Source: Candidatus Adlerbacteria bacterium
GTDB lineage: Bacteria; Patescibacteriota; Minisyncoccia; Phycocordibacterales; SBAW01
Reading direction: 5' to 3'
NCBI GenBank assembly: GCA_028286785.1
Contig: JAQBQX010000019.1
Coordinates: 1 to 32,253, forward strand
Length of the DNA: 32,253 nucleotides
The translations under genes were made by a program, and so were the position numbers. Shown here piece after piece: positions 1-10,031 of this stretch. The notes beneath the pieces were generated by a model. That model saw only the letters and a list, made by a program, of their open reading frames with translations, was not told where the DNA came from and ran no database searches. Each line of letters opens with the position of its first letter. Within the stretch, counting starts at the first letter, position 1.

Positions 1-2
1 GT

Positions 3-695
3 GAAGTTGGTGCCTATGCTGTTGCGGATGTTGCACACATCGCCGGGCTTATTGCAGGCAAGGCTGCGAAGAATCCTTTTGATGCGGGGTTTGATGTCAT
101 GACCTCGACAACACATAAGACATTGCGCGGACCTCGCGGCGGTCTGATTGTTGTCCGCGAAAGCGCCGATATCGCCAAAGCGGTAGACAAGGCAGTATTC
201 CCAGGGCTACAGGGTGGGCCGTTGATGCAGACCATTGCAGCCAAAGCAGTCGCGTTTGGCGAAGCACTGCAGCCATCATTTACAACATACGCAGCGCAGA
301 TTCTCAAAAACGCTAAAGCAATGGAAGAGGTCTTTCGTGCTCATAATGTGCGCATGCTTGGCGGCGGTACCTCAAACCATTTAATTTTGGCAGATGTGTT
401 CGGGAGCCTTGGTATTCCTGGTAAAGAGGCCGAAGCGGTTTTGGATACTGTCGGTATTACTCTGAACAAAAATGTCATTGCCGACGATACTCGCAGCCCG
501 ATGGACCCATCTGGTATCCGCTTTGGTACTCCAGCCATCACAACCCGCGGCTTTATGGAAGGGGACTGTGCGCGTGTGGCGGAGCTGATGCTCGACGCAC
601 TGGCAAACCGCGCCGACCAAACAAAGCTTTCTGCAATCCATCAGGAAATAAAAGACATGGCTGCCAAACACCCGATCCCGGACACATTTGTGTAA
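3..695 (+). CDS. glyA: Serine hydroxymethyltransferase, C-terminal part (5' end outside window)
   Basis: Frame is open from base 3: EVGAYAVADVAHIAGLIAG...DVMTSTTHKTLRGPRGG, the SHMT PLP-lysine motif; stop at 693-695. Confidence 0.97.
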   Translation, partial: EVGAYAVADVAHIAGLIAGKAAKNPFDAGFDVMTSTTHKTLRGPRGGLIVVRESADIAKAVDKAVFPGLQGGPLMQTIAAKAVAFGEALQPSFTTYAAQILKNAKAMEEVFRAHNVRMLGGGTSNHLILADVFGSLGIPGKEAEAVLDTVGITLNKNVIADDTRSPMDPSGIRFGTPAITTRGFMEGDCARVAELMLDALANRADQTKLSAIHQEIKDMAAKHPIPDTFV

Positions 696-696
696 T

Positions 697-1800
697 ATGT
701 GGCTGACTATAAAAAAAAGAGTGGTTGCGTTTTGGCTGCGCTTCGAGCACTACTTTAACTTCTGTGCCGCAGCGGCTGGCTTTACCTTTGACCTTTGGCT
801 CGCTAAACGCCCTGACAGCATTGCCGACAATATACTGCTGCTCACCTACCTGTGCATTGCTGCAACAATAATCATCCTCCTGAATCACAAGACGCGTCAA
901 CAGATGGATGCCGAAAATCCGACCGAGCCTCTGGCACTTTTGTTTTTACTGCAGTTCTGTTTTGGAGGCCTGGCCAACAACCTGCTCATTTTATACGGCA
1001 AAAGCGGAACGCTCGCAGGTAGCGCATTGTTTGTAGTGTTGCTGTTGGGGATTGTGCTCGGCAACGAATTTTTCCGCAATCGGTATGTCAGACTCAACTT
1101 TAATGTCGGCGTGTACTACTTGCTCCTGTTGACGTATGTCATCATTGCGGCGCCGACATTCATCTTTCATTCTATAGGTACGGCCGTATTCATTTATAGC
1201 GGCCTCATCAGTCTCGCTATCATTGCCGTATTTTTGATAGTGATACGCACAACTGTCTTGCGTGGAGTGCGCGAGAGGAAGCATTTTATCGAAGTGGGCG
1301 GTATTGTTGCTGGCATATTTCTTGTATTTAATGCGCTCTACTTTTTGGATATTATCCCGCCCGTACCGCTGTCGCTCAAAGGGATCGGCGTGTATCACAG
1401 CATTATGCGCGAACCGTCGGGCAACTATGCGGCTACCTACGAAGCCCCGGCTTGGTTTGTGTTTTGGCGCGACACTGCAGCGACCTTTACCATCAAACCG
1501 GGACAATCCGCGTATTGCTTTAGCGCGGTGTTTGCCCCGGGTAAGCTTACTGCCCCGATTTCGCACAAGTGGCAATGGTATGACACGCGCACTAAAGAAT
1601 GGATCACTAAAGAAACGGTCTCGTTCGGCATTTTGGGAGGTCGCGACGGCGGGTACCGCGGCTATAGCATCAAGGCTAATCTTCCGGCAGGGCAGTGGCG
1701 CTGCGATGTCGAGACCCAAAACGGCGCGCTTATCGGCCGCATGAGTTTTACGGTCATCGAGTCGGCCTTGCCTGCAAACCTGTCGACAACCACCCTATAA
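697..1800 (+). CDS. Multi-pass membrane protein with C-terminal DUF2914-like domain
   Basis: Several hydrophobic segments, then ...ISHKWQWYDTRTKEWITKETVSF...GGRDGGYRGYSIKANLPAGQWRCDVETQNGALIGRMSFTVIE, resembling DUF2914. ATG at 697 is 1 nt after the glyA stop and preferred over 688. Confidence 0.75.
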   Translation: MWLTIKKRVVAFWLRFEHYFNFCAAAAGFTFDLWLAKRPDSIADNILLLTYLCIAATIIILLNHKTRQQMDAENPTEPLALLFLLQFCFGGLANNLLILYGKSGTLAGSALFVVLLLGIVLGNEFFRNRYVRLNFNVGVYYLLLLTYVIIAAPTFIFHSIGTAVFIYSGLISLAIIAVFLIVIRTTVLRGVRERKHFIEVGGIVAGIFLVFNALYFLDIIPPVPLSLKGIGVYHSIMREPSGNYAATYEAPAWFVFWRDTAATFTIKPGQSAYCFSAVFAPGKLTAPISHKWQWYDTRTKEWITKETVSFGILGGRDGGYRGYSIKANLPAGQWRCDVETQNGALIGRMSFTVIESALPANLSTTTL

Positions 1801-1816
1801 CTGGTAGTGTATGGCA

Positions 1817-3433
1817 ATGACCTCTGTGAGAGAAAAGATAGAACAGGCCGTGGCGCAGACTCTTGCTGACCTTGGCGCTGCGAACGTGCCTTTTGCGGTG
1901 GAGAGGCCTGCTGACATGTTGCATGGCGATTATTCCACCAATGCGGCGCTTGTTGTTGCTAAACTTCTCAAGAAGAACCCGAAAGATGTCGCACAAGAAA
2001 TTGCCGACAAGTTGACTGTCCAGGGTGTTAAGACAATCGACATAGCGGGTCCTGGCTTCATCAACTTTACGCTCGCGGGCAATGCGGTTAAAGATATTGT
2101 GCACGAAGCTCACGAAACCTCGTGGGGGAGCAATAACGCGCGCCAAGGTCAGAAGATCATGGTCGAATATACCGACCCTAATCCGTTTAAAGAGTTCCAT
2201 ATAGGGCACTTGATGAGCAATGCAATTGGCGAAAGTATCGCGCGACTGTTTGAAGCTGGTGGGGCGGATGTAAAGCGCGCCAACTACCAAGGGGATGTTG
2301 GGCTGCATGTCGCTAAAACAATTTGGGCAGTAAAGAATAAAAAAGTTGCTGGGGCCGATTGGGGTGCCGCATATGTTGCAGGAAATACTGCCTACGAAAC
2401 TGATGAGGTGGCAAAAAAAGAGATACAGGAAATCAATGTAAAAGTGTATGACCGCACAGACGACGCTATTAATGCTCTGTATGATGAGGGGCGCGAATCG
2501 TCACTGGCGCATTTTGAAGAGATATACAAAAAACTTGGCACTAAGTTTGATGAATACTTTTTTGAAAGCCAAACATGGAAGAAAGGTTTAGGGCTGGTGC
2601 AAAATAATATAGGGCAAGTGTTTGAGGCTAGCGACGGAGCCGTCATATACCGTGGCGAGCAGGATGGACTGCACACTCGTGTGTTTATTAATGCCGCAGG
2701 CCTGCCAACCTATGAAGCTAAAGACCTCGGGCTATTGGCGCTTAAGGCCGAGAAAGGGGAATTTGATGTATCGGTTACTGTCACTGCGAGCGAGCAGACA
2801 GAATATTTTAAAGTGGTCTTGGCTGCCGCAAAACATATTGATGAGGTACAAGCTATCGCCGAGAGAACCCAGCATGTAAGCCACGGCATGATGCGCTTTG
2901 CTGACGGAAAGATGTCGTCGAGAACTGGTAATGTGGTTACTGGCGAGTCCTTGCTTGCCGACCTGACTGAAGCTGCGCGCGGCAGGGAAGACGTTGCAGT
3001 GGGGGCCATCAAATATACCGTACTTAAATCGGCAAGTAGCAAAGATATCGTCTTTGACCCTGAAAAGTCGCTGTCTCTCGACGGCGACTCGGGGCCGTAC
3101 TTGCAGTATGCATTGGTGCGCACGCGCTCGCTGTTGCGCAAAGCGGCCGAGGCGCAAGTGGTTGATCCTCAACCGGCCGGTGCCATGCCGGTTGAAAGGC
3201 TCATCGTGCATTTTCCTGAAGTGGTTGAATATGCGGCAACAGAGCTCGAGCCGCACTACGTCACCACCTATTTAACCGAGCTCGCGAGCGCTTTCAACAG
3301 TTGGTATGCCCAAGAGCGGCTCATTGTAGACGGCGCCATAACGACCCGCTCGATTGCCGTACTCAAAGCGATAGAGAATACGCTCGCGCAGGGCTTGAAG
3401 GTGCTGGGCATCCCAACTCCGGAGGAAATGTAA
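1817..3433 (+). CDS. argS: Arginyl-tRNA synthetase
   Basis: Class I HIGH-type motif NPFKEFHIGHLMSNAIGES, KMSSRTGNVV motif, C-terminal DALR-type helical region. ORF track start is 1811; 1817 (MTSVREK) is favoured by an upstream TGgTAGTGT -10 element. Confidence 0.96.
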   Translation: MTSVREKIEQAVAQTLADLGAANVPFAVERPADMLHGDYSTNAALVVAKLLKKNPKDVAQEIADKLTVQGVKTIDIAGPGFINFTLAGNAVKDIVHEAHETSWGSNNARQGQKIMVEYTDPNPFKEFHIGHLMSNAIGESIARLFEAGGADVKRANYQGDVGLHVAKTIWAVKNKKVAGADWGAAYVAGNTAYETDEVAKKEIQEINVKVYDRTDDAINALYDEGRESSLAHFEEIYKKLGTKFDEYFFESQTWKKGLGLVQNNIGQVFEASDGAVIYRGEQDGLHTRVFINAAGLPTYEAKDLGLLALKAEKGEFDVSVTVTASEQTEYFKVVLAAAKHIDEVQAIAERTQHVSHGMMRFADGKMSSRTGNVVTGESLLADLTEAARGREDVAVGAIKYTVLKSASSKDIVFDPEKSLSLDGDSGPYLQYALVRTRSLLRKAAEAQVVDPQPAGAMPVERLIVHFPEVVEYAATELEPHYVTTYLTELASAFNSWYAQERLIVDGAITTRSIAVLKAIENTLAQGLKVLGIPTPEEM

Positions 3434-3437
3434 ACAC

Positions 3438-3956
3438 ATGATGAAACCTGCAAAACTTTCCCTTATTGTTATTTATGGCGCTCCTGGTGCCGGCAAGACA
3501 ACTCTTGCGGATTTACTGCATACTGAGCTTTCGAACACAGCGCATATTGGTGTCGACCACATCAAACGATTTATTTCAGAATTCAGAGAAGTCGCCTCAC
3601 ATCAAGATGTAAGTAAAAAAGTTATTAACGCGATGGCTGCAGAATATTTACAAAATCATATTAGTGTCATTGTCGAGCAGGGGATAGATTTGAATGAATT
3701 AAATGCACTTAAAGAAATTGCGGCGGTAAATAGCGCAGAGTTTTTTGTCTATCGCTTGGAAATCTCTCGGGATCTTGCTGACAAACGTGCGGCGGAAAGG
3801 ATGGAGGCTTTGGGTAAGCCGGCAATTCCTCAAGAAGTTCTCGACACACTTAATAGGACACATGAAGGGGTAGATTACTCAAACACTGCGGTATTGAATT
3901 CCGGCGAGCTGACAACCCAAGAAATGGCTGATCGGATTCTTAAAGATTTGATATAA
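3438..3956 (+). CDS. Small P-loop NTPase/kinase (AAA_33 / zeta-toxin-like fold)
   Basis: N-terminal Walker A GAPGAGKTTLADLL; kinase-like size (172 aa); DKRAAERM lid-like region. Confidence 0.65.
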   Translation: MMKPAKLSLIVIYGAPGAGKTTLADLLHTELSNTAHIGVDHIKRFISEFREVASHQDVSKKVINAMAAEYLQNHISVIVEQGIDLNELNALKEIAAVNSAEFFVYRLEISRDLADKRAAERMEALGKPAIPQEVLDTLNRTHEGVDYSNTAVLNSGELTTQEMADRILKDLI

Positions 3957-4007
3957 GAAAATAGGGCCGTTTTTTATTTATAGTCTTACCTGGTATAGTC
4001 TTTTCAT

Positions 4008-7000
4008 ATGCCTGACGATCCTAAACAGGGCGGGGAAGAGCTCGAGCGCCCACCCTACACCCCCAAAGGCCCTTTTGCAGAACGCGAAGAAGCCATTTTG
4101 GACTTTTGGAATGAGAGCGAGATTTTTGACCAGACGCTCCGCAAAGACGCGCCCAAAGGCGAGTTTGTATTTTATGATGGTCCGCCGTTTGCCAACGGCT
4201 TGCCGCACTATGGTCACATACTGGCTTCGACTATCAAGGACGCCATTCCGCGGTATCGCACCATGCAAGGCTACCGAGTGCAGCGTCGCTGGGGTTGGGA
4301 TTGTCACGGCTTGCCGGTTGAAAACCTTGTAGAGAAAGAGCTCGGATTTAAGAGCAAGCGCGATATTGAACAATACGGGATAGAAAAGTTTAATGCGATG
4401 GCACGTACCTCGATCATGAAGGACGTGTCCGATTGGAAGCGAATCATCCCGCGCCTGGGCCGCTGGGCTGACATGGAACATGACTACAAGACCATGGACA
4501 CGACCTACACAGAAAGCGTGTGGTGGGCTTTCAAGAACTTGTATGACCGCAAACTAATTTATGAAGGGTACAAGGCCATGCAGCTGTGTCCGCGCTGCGG
4601 CACGACACTTTCAAACTTTGAGGTGGCCCAAGGATACCAAGACATTGATGACATTGCGGTCACGGTAAAGCTCTTGCTCGTTGACGAGCCGAACACCTCG
4701 CTCCTTATTTGGACCACAACACCCTGGACGCTGCCGGGCAACACTGCCGCTGCGGTGAACAGCAAGGCGACCTATATAAAAGTAGAAAAAGACGGCGAAT
4801 TTTTCATAGTCGCAAAAGAGCGCGCTGAGGCGGTCTTTGGCGAAGCGCCTACTGTGGTTGGCGAGATGCTTGGCAAAGCCCTTGTTGGTAAAAAGTACAC
4901 GCCTCCGTTTAACTATTTTAAAAACGAAGTTCACAAACACAAAACCCATGCATGGAAGGTCTATGCTGCCGACTATGTCACGACCGATTCGGGCACCGGT
5001 ATTGTGCACTTGGCACCTGCGTTTGGTGCCGAAGACCTCGAGTTGGCACAAAAAGAAAAGGTCCCGGTCATCCACCATGTGACTGAAGAGGGTAAATTTA
5101 TTGCGACAGTCACAGACTTTGCAGGGCTCCCGGTCAAGCCAAAAGGCCGCCACATGGAAACTGACGTAAAAATCGTGGCATGGCTCGACGAACATAAACT
5201 GCTGTTCAAGCAGGAAAAAATAAAGCACTCGTACCCGCATTGCTGGCGCTGCGACACTCCACTTCTCAACTGGGCTGCAAATTCTTGGTTTGTGAATGTC
5301 CAAAGCGTCAAACAAAACTTGTTGAAGCAAAACAGCAAGGTCTCGTGGGTACCCGACCACATAGGTACTGGGCGGTTTATGAAAGGGCTCGAGAGCGCTC
5401 CGGATTGGGCAATATCCCGCAGCCGCTATTGGGGCGCGCCGCTGCCGGTATGGCGCCACAGCAAAACAAAAGAAGTCCGCGTTGCGGGTTCGGTGGACGA
5501 CATGCTGGGTCTCGTGCGCCGCTCCGGCAATCGGTACTTTGCCATGCGCCATGGTGAGGCACTGAGTAACGTGAACAAGCTCGATGATCTTATGGGCGAT
5601 CCAGAGAATCATATTACTGAAGGTGGTAAAAAGGCTATTCTGTTGACTGCACAGAATCTCAAGAAAGAACACATCGACATGATCGTTGTGTCGCCATTTG
5701 TTCGCACTCAGGAGACCGCGGCCATTGTCCAGCGAGAACTCGGTGTGCCAGGCGCAGCTGTTATGGTTGACGAGCGCCTGCGAGAAGGGGGAAGCCATGA
5801 TGTCCAAGAAGTGCGTCAACGCGTGGGTGAATTTTTGTTTGATGTGGAGCGCCGTTACAGCAACAAAAACATTCTGATTGTGTCGCATGGATATCCGATC
5901 TGGATGCTTCATAATATTGCTGCGCACCAAAAGTCGGACGTCTATGTGAAAACACATTTGCCACAGCTTGCAAGCGTGCAAGAAATTTCTTTTGTTCCAT
6001 ATCCGCACAATCAAAACTTCGAGCTCGACCTCCATCGCCCGTATATAGATGAAGTGCCACTAGGGGACCATCTCAATGGCCGCTGGGAACGCATTCCTGA
6101 TGTGTTTGACTGCTGGTTTGAGTCTGGTTCGATGCCGTTTGCGAGCAATCACTATCCGTTCGAAAAAAACACGTTCGATCCCAAGCGGTTTTTTGGTCTT
6201 GGTGCGAAAGGGTATCCGGCAGATTTTATCGCAGAAGGTCTCGACCAGACCCGCGGATGGTTTTACTCGTTGATTGTGCTGGGTACTGCGCTGTTTGGAA
6301 AAGCTCCGTACAAGCATGTCATCGTCAACGGCCTTATCTTGGCTTCTGATGGTCAAAAAATGAGCAAACGTTTGAAAAACTACCCTGACCCGATGGAAGT
6401 GGTGGAAAAATACGGAGCCGATGCGCTGCGCTATTATCTGCTATCGTCGTCTGTGATCCGCGGAGAAGACTTGCGCTTTAGTGAGCGTGGTGTCGACGAA
6501 GTATCGAAAAAATTGCTGATGCGGCTTGATAACGTGCGCAGCTTTTATGACTTGTATGCGCCGGCAGTGCAGGAAGTGGGCCGGGACAGCGCTATAGGTT
6601 TCAAGGCCTTTGCTTCGCAGCCCGCAGCACTCCACGTGCTTGATCGCTGGATCATATCCCGCTTGGCCCAGGTGGTGCGCGGCACTACAGAGGGTTTTGA
6701 TACCTATCAGCTCGATAATGCTACGCGCCCCTTGCTCGCGTTTGTTGATGATCTTTCCAACTGGTACCTGCGTCGCTCGAGAGACCGATTTAAAACAGAC
6801 GGCAGTGACAAAGTAAACGCACTGGTCACTTTGCGCTACGTGCTCATTACACTTGCGCACACGATGGCGCCTACGATGCCGTTTTACGCCGATGACTTGT
6901 ACCGTCGTTTGAGGACTGATGATATGCCAGAGAGCGTACACTTGGCGCAGTGGCCGATGGCAGACCTCATAGATGAGACCTTGGTGTCTGATATGGTATT

Positions 7001-7454
7001 GGTGCGCGAGTTGTCGTCGCGCGCTTTGCAGTTGCGCGAAAAAGCAGGAGTGAAGATCCGCCAGCCACTAGCCACCCTTACTGCCAAAGCGCTCCCTTCA
7101 GACGAGTCGCTCCATGCGCTTATCGCTGACGAGGCAAACGTTAAGCAGGTAGTGCTCGATGCTAACCTTGCTGATGAAGCCGAGCTCGATACGGTACTCA
7201 CGCCAGAGCTCAAAGAAGAGGGTACTCTGCGCGATCTTGTACGTATGGTGCAAGACCTGCGCAAAAAAGAAGGGCTGACTATTTCCGACCGACCCACACT
7301 GAGCGTTGCTACTGACAAAGACGGAAGTGCTTTTGTCGAGCGCAACAAACATGCCCTGATGGAAGAAACAGGCCTCAGCTCGGTGAATGTAGAAGATGGT
7401 GGTGAGACTGCAAAAGATTTTGTATTTCCGATAACGCTCACGCTTACTGTGTAA
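4008..7454 (+). CDS. ileS: Isoleucyl-tRNA synthetase with inserted histidine-phosphatase domain
   Basis: PPFANGLPHYGHILAST (HIGH), LIWTTTPWTLPGN editing domain, DGQKMSKRLKNYPDP (KMSKS), DLHRPYIDEV, anticodon-binding C-terminus; RHGE/SPFVRTQETA/VSHG insert in the same frame. Confidence 0.97.
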   Translation: MPDDPKQGGEELERPPYTPKGPFAEREEAILDFWNESEIFDQTLRKDAPKGEFVFYDGPPFANGLPHYGHILASTIKDAIPRYRTMQGYRVQRRWGWDCHGLPVENLVEKELGFKSKRDIEQYGIEKFNAMARTSIMKDVSDWKRIIPRLGRWADMEHDYKTMDTTYTESVWWAFKNLYDRKLIYEGYKAMQLCPRCGTTLSNFEVAQGYQDIDDIAVTVKLLLVDEPNTSLLIWTTTPWTLPGNTAAAVNSKATYIKVEKDGEFFIVAKERAEAVFGEAPTVVGEMLGKALVGKKYTPPFNYFKNEVHKHKTHAWKVYAADYVTTDSGTGIVHLAPAFGAEDLELAQKEKVPVIHHVTEEGKFIATVTDFAGLPVKPKGRHMETDVKIVAWLDEHKLLFKQEKIKHSYPHCWRCDTPLLNWAANSWFVNVQSVKQNLLKQNSKVSWVPDHIGTGRFMKGLESAPDWAISRSRYWGAPLPVWRHSKTKEVRVAGSVDDMLGLVRRSGNRYFAMRHGEALSNVNKLDDLMGDPENHITEGGKKAILLTAQNLKKEHIDMIVVSPFVRTQETAAIVQRELGVPGAAVMVDERLREGGSHDVQEVRQRVGEFLFDVERRYSNKNILIVSHGYPIWMLHNIAAHQKSDVYVKTHLPQLASVQEISFVPYPHNQNFELDLHRPYIDEVPLGDHLNGRWERIPDVFDCWFESGSMPFASNHYPFEKNTFDPKRFFGLGAKGYPADFIAEGLDQTRGWFYSLIVLGTALFGKAPYKHVIVNGLILASDGQKMSKRLKNYPDPMEVVEKYGADALRYYLLSSSVIRGEDLRFSERGVDEVSKKLLMRLDNVRSFYDLYAPAVQEVGRDSAIGFKAFASQPAALHVLDRWIISRLAQVVRGTTEGFDTYQLDNATRPLLAFVDDLSNWYLRRSRDRFKTDGSDKVNALVTLRYVLITLAHTMAPTMPFYADDLYRRLRTDDMPESVHLAQWPMADLIDETLVSDMVLVRELSSRALQLREKAGVKIRQPLATLTAKALPSDESLHALIADEANVKQVVLDANLADEAELDTVLTPELKEEGTLRDLVRMVQDLRKKEGLTISDRPTLSVATDKDGSAFVERNKHALMEETGLSSVNVEDGGETAKDFVFPITLTLTV

Positions 7455-7455
7455 T

Positions 7456-8034
7456 ATGTATGACGTCGTAGTGACCAAAGGCTTGGTGCTCGGCAAACGC
7501 GGGGTGGGGGAGGCAAACACGTTGGTGAGTATCGTGACAGCCGACCTCGGGCTCGTGCGCGCATCGGCCCGCTCTTCTCGTGCAGAAAAATCCAAGCTCC
7601 GCTATGTGCTCGAGCCTCTGACCATGGGGCGGTTTTCTTTGATACGTGGGCGACACGAGTGGCGACTGACCGGGGCAGAAGCGGCTGAGCGTGCGTTTAG
7701 TGCAGCGCTCCCCGAACGGCGCACGGCAGCTGGGCGTATCTCGCGCCTGCTGATACGGCTGATCCAAGGCCAGGAACCGGTCCCTGCATTGTTCGATGTG
7801 GTAGAAAGCGGATTTGCTGCGCTTGCATCTGTGCCCGACGACGAAGCTGTCGGGGTCGAATATATAACCGTGCTGCGCATAGTGTCACTGCTCGGATATT
7901 TGCCTCAGTCACGGGCGCTCGAGCAGTTTGTGGGCACTTCATCATATGGACGTGACCTCAACTTGCAGGCGGGTTCTATGAAGCCAGCTTTGGCCAAGGC
8001 CATCAATACGGCGCTCGAAGTAAGCGGGCTCTAA
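7456..8034 (+). CDS. recO: DNA repair protein RecO
   Basis: N-terminal OB fold MYDVVVTKGLVLGKRGVGEANTLVSIVTADLGLVRASARSSR; starts 1 nt after the ileS stop. Confidence 0.85.
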   Translation: MYDVVVTKGLVLGKRGVGEANTLVSIVTADLGLVRASARSSRAEKSKLRYVLEPLTMGRFSLIRGRHEWRLTGAEAAERAFSAALPERRTAAGRISRLLIRLIQGQEPVPALFDVVESGFAALASVPDDEAVGVEYITVLRIVSLLGYLPQSRALEQFVGTSSYGRDLNLQAGSMKPALAKAINTALEVSGL

Positions 8035-8056
8035 GCCAGTGCGCTATACTGTACTT

Positions 8057-10009
8057 ATGCAACGCGAAGAAAAGGACGCGGTAGACGCGCTCAAGTCCAA
8101 GCTGTATTCTCGCAACCAAACCACGTCTGTCGGCAACGATATGCGGTCACCGCTTTCTGCTTCAACAGCAGACGCTCCTCATGTGTGGCAAGAAGAGCAG
8201 TCCGAAGTTCCCGCGGAAGCTGCTCCTGTGGTGGCACCTATCGCAAGTCTGATGGTCGAGCCAAAACGCCGCGTATCCTGGGCGGCAAAATTTTTCTTCG
8301 TATCAATATCGTTTTTTATAATCGCTGCAGGGGCTGCTGCGTACTTCTTTTTTGGCGGGGGCAATTCTATCTCTCCGCAGAATATAGATCTACAAGTGGT
8401 GGTGCCGTCCTTGGTGGATGCTGGCAAACCGAGCACGTTCCAGATAATTATTTCCAATCACAATATTGGTGACCTAACGCTGGCCGACCTCATCATCGAC
8501 TATCCGGATGGTACACGTAGTGTCGAGACGGTGGGCACAGCGCTGACTCATGATCGACAAGCAGTCGGTACTATTGCGGCAGGGCAGCAGATCAAGCGCA
8601 CCACATCTGCGATGTTTTTTGGCCAACAGGGAACAGAAAATACCATCAAAGTCACACTCGAATATTCCGTCAACGGATCAAATTCGTTTTTCCAAAAATC
8701 GGGTACTGCATCGTTCGTGATAGGCTCCTCGCCAGTGTCGGTGTCCATACATTCTCCGACTGAGGCTATAGCCGGTCAGGCATTTGGCATGGACGTGACG
8801 GTGCAGGCCAATGGCCAATTGCCGGTGGGCAACGTGGTCTTGCAGGCGCAGTATCCGTACGGCTTTATTCTTTCGACATCTTCTCCGTCGGCTGTGTCCG
8901 GAGGCAACCTGTGGCGTCTCGGCGTGCTTGAGCCGGGCGATATCAAAACCATCCATATTTCAGGTTCGATTGACGGACAAGACGGCGATGAACGCGTATT
9001 CCGCTTTGTGGCAGGAACTGACGCGAGTGATAGCGACGTGACTATAACAACACCGATACTGACAGTTCCAGCAACATTGACGGTACGCAGGCCATTTATT
9101 TCAGCCACCATTGCTCTCAATGGCACGTCGGGCAAAACAGTCGCAGTGCCTCCGGGCAGCAGTGTCTCTGGTGTAATCACTTGGAAAAACAATCTGCCCA
9201 CCTCTGTTTCAAATGCAAGCTTCAAACTCTCGCTCAACGGTGCAATCATTTCTCCTGACTCGATCAATGCTCTTGGCGGATTCTATCAGTCGTCCGATTC
9301 ATCCATTACATGGGACTCGCAAACTAACGCAGAGCTCAAGAATGTTGCTGCGGGTGCTCAGGGTACATTGCAGTTTAGTTTTGGAACTCTCGATCTCCAG
9401 AAAAACATCGGGACCAAACCGAACATTTCTCTCAATCTTGCCCTCACCGGTATCCGCGAAGGGCAGTCGGGCGTGCCGGACACTGTAGCGTCCGCTGCAA
9501 CGGCCCAGGCAACGGTGGCATCGCTTTTGACCCTATCTTCACGTGCGCTGTACTTTAGCGGTCCGTTTACCAATACCGGTCCTGTACCGCCAGTGGTCGG
9601 CCAAAAGACCACATATACCGTCCAATGGGGCGTGAAAAACTCTTCTAGTGTCGTAAGTGGCACCGTAGTGCGCGCAGTGCTGCCGTCATATGTACGATTT
9701 GTCTCATCGGCTGCAGGCAGCAATATTATCTACGATGCTCCAACCCGCACTGTTTCGTGGTCCATAGGATCTGTTGCGGCAGGTACCGGCTACTCGAGTG
9801 AGGCTGTTGCAGGGAACTTCCAAGTTGAGCTCACTCCAAGCTTGTCGCAAGTGGGTCAGCCGGTGTCACTGACTGGCAAGACGATACTCACTGGACGCGA
9901 CGATGCTGCCAATGCATCTGTACAGTCAAATGCAGAAGCTCCAACAACACAGATCAATACTGATACAGGCTATATGCCATCGATGGGGATCGTTACTGCG
10001 GCAAAATAG
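8057..10009 (+). CDS. Single-pass membrane-anchored surface protein with DUF11/CARDB-like beta-sandwich repeats
   Basis: Cytoplasmic N-term, TM segment AAKFFFVSISFFIIAAGAAAYFFF, then repeated VPSLVDAGKPSTFQIIISNHNIGDLTLADLIIDYP-type modules. Start 8057 preferred over 8039 (TATACT at 8045-8050). Confidence 0.7.
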   Translation: MQREEKDAVDALKSKLYSRNQTTSVGNDMRSPLSASTADAPHVWQEEQSEVPAEAAPVVAPIASLMVEPKRRVSWAAKFFFVSISFFIIAAGAAAYFFFGGGNSISPQNIDLQVVVPSLVDAGKPSTFQIIISNHNIGDLTLADLIIDYPDGTRSVETVGTALTHDRQAVGTIAAGQQIKRTTSAMFFGQQGTENTIKVTLEYSVNGSNSFFQKSGTASFVIGSSPVSVSIHSPTEAIAGQAFGMDVTVQANGQLPVGNVVLQAQYPYGFILSTSSPSAVSGGNLWRLGVLEPGDIKTIHISGSIDGQDGDERVFRFVAGTDASDSDVTITTPILTVPATLTVRRPFISATIALNGTSGKTVAVPPGSSVSGVITWKNNLPTSVSNASFKLSLNGAIISPDSINALGGFYQSSDSSITWDSQTNAELKNVAAGAQGTLQFSFGTLDLQKNIGTKPNISLNLALTGIREGQSGVPDTVASAATAQATVASLLTLSSRALYFSGPFTNTGPVPPVVGQKTTYTVQWGVKNSSSVVSGTVVRAVLPSYVRFVSSAAGSNIIYDAPTRTVSWSIGSVAAGTGYSSEAVAGNFQVELTPSLSQVGQPVSLTGKTILTGRDDAANASVQSNAEAPTTQINTDTGYMPSMGIVTAAK

Positions 10010-10031
10010 AATCATCGTCTATACTGAATAG

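Noticed and set aside
991-1719. 242-aa antisense ORF opposite the DUF2914-like gene
   Set aside because: Overlaps a well-supported plus-strand membrane protein; no domain signal.
4611-6035. 474-aa antisense ORF opposite ileS
   Set aside because: Shadow of the strongly supported ileS reading frame; low-quality His/Cys/Arg-rich composition and no recognisable domain.
6884-7564. 226-aa minus-strand ORF across the ileS/recO junction
   Set aside because: Ser/Arg-rich antisense artefact over two supported genes.
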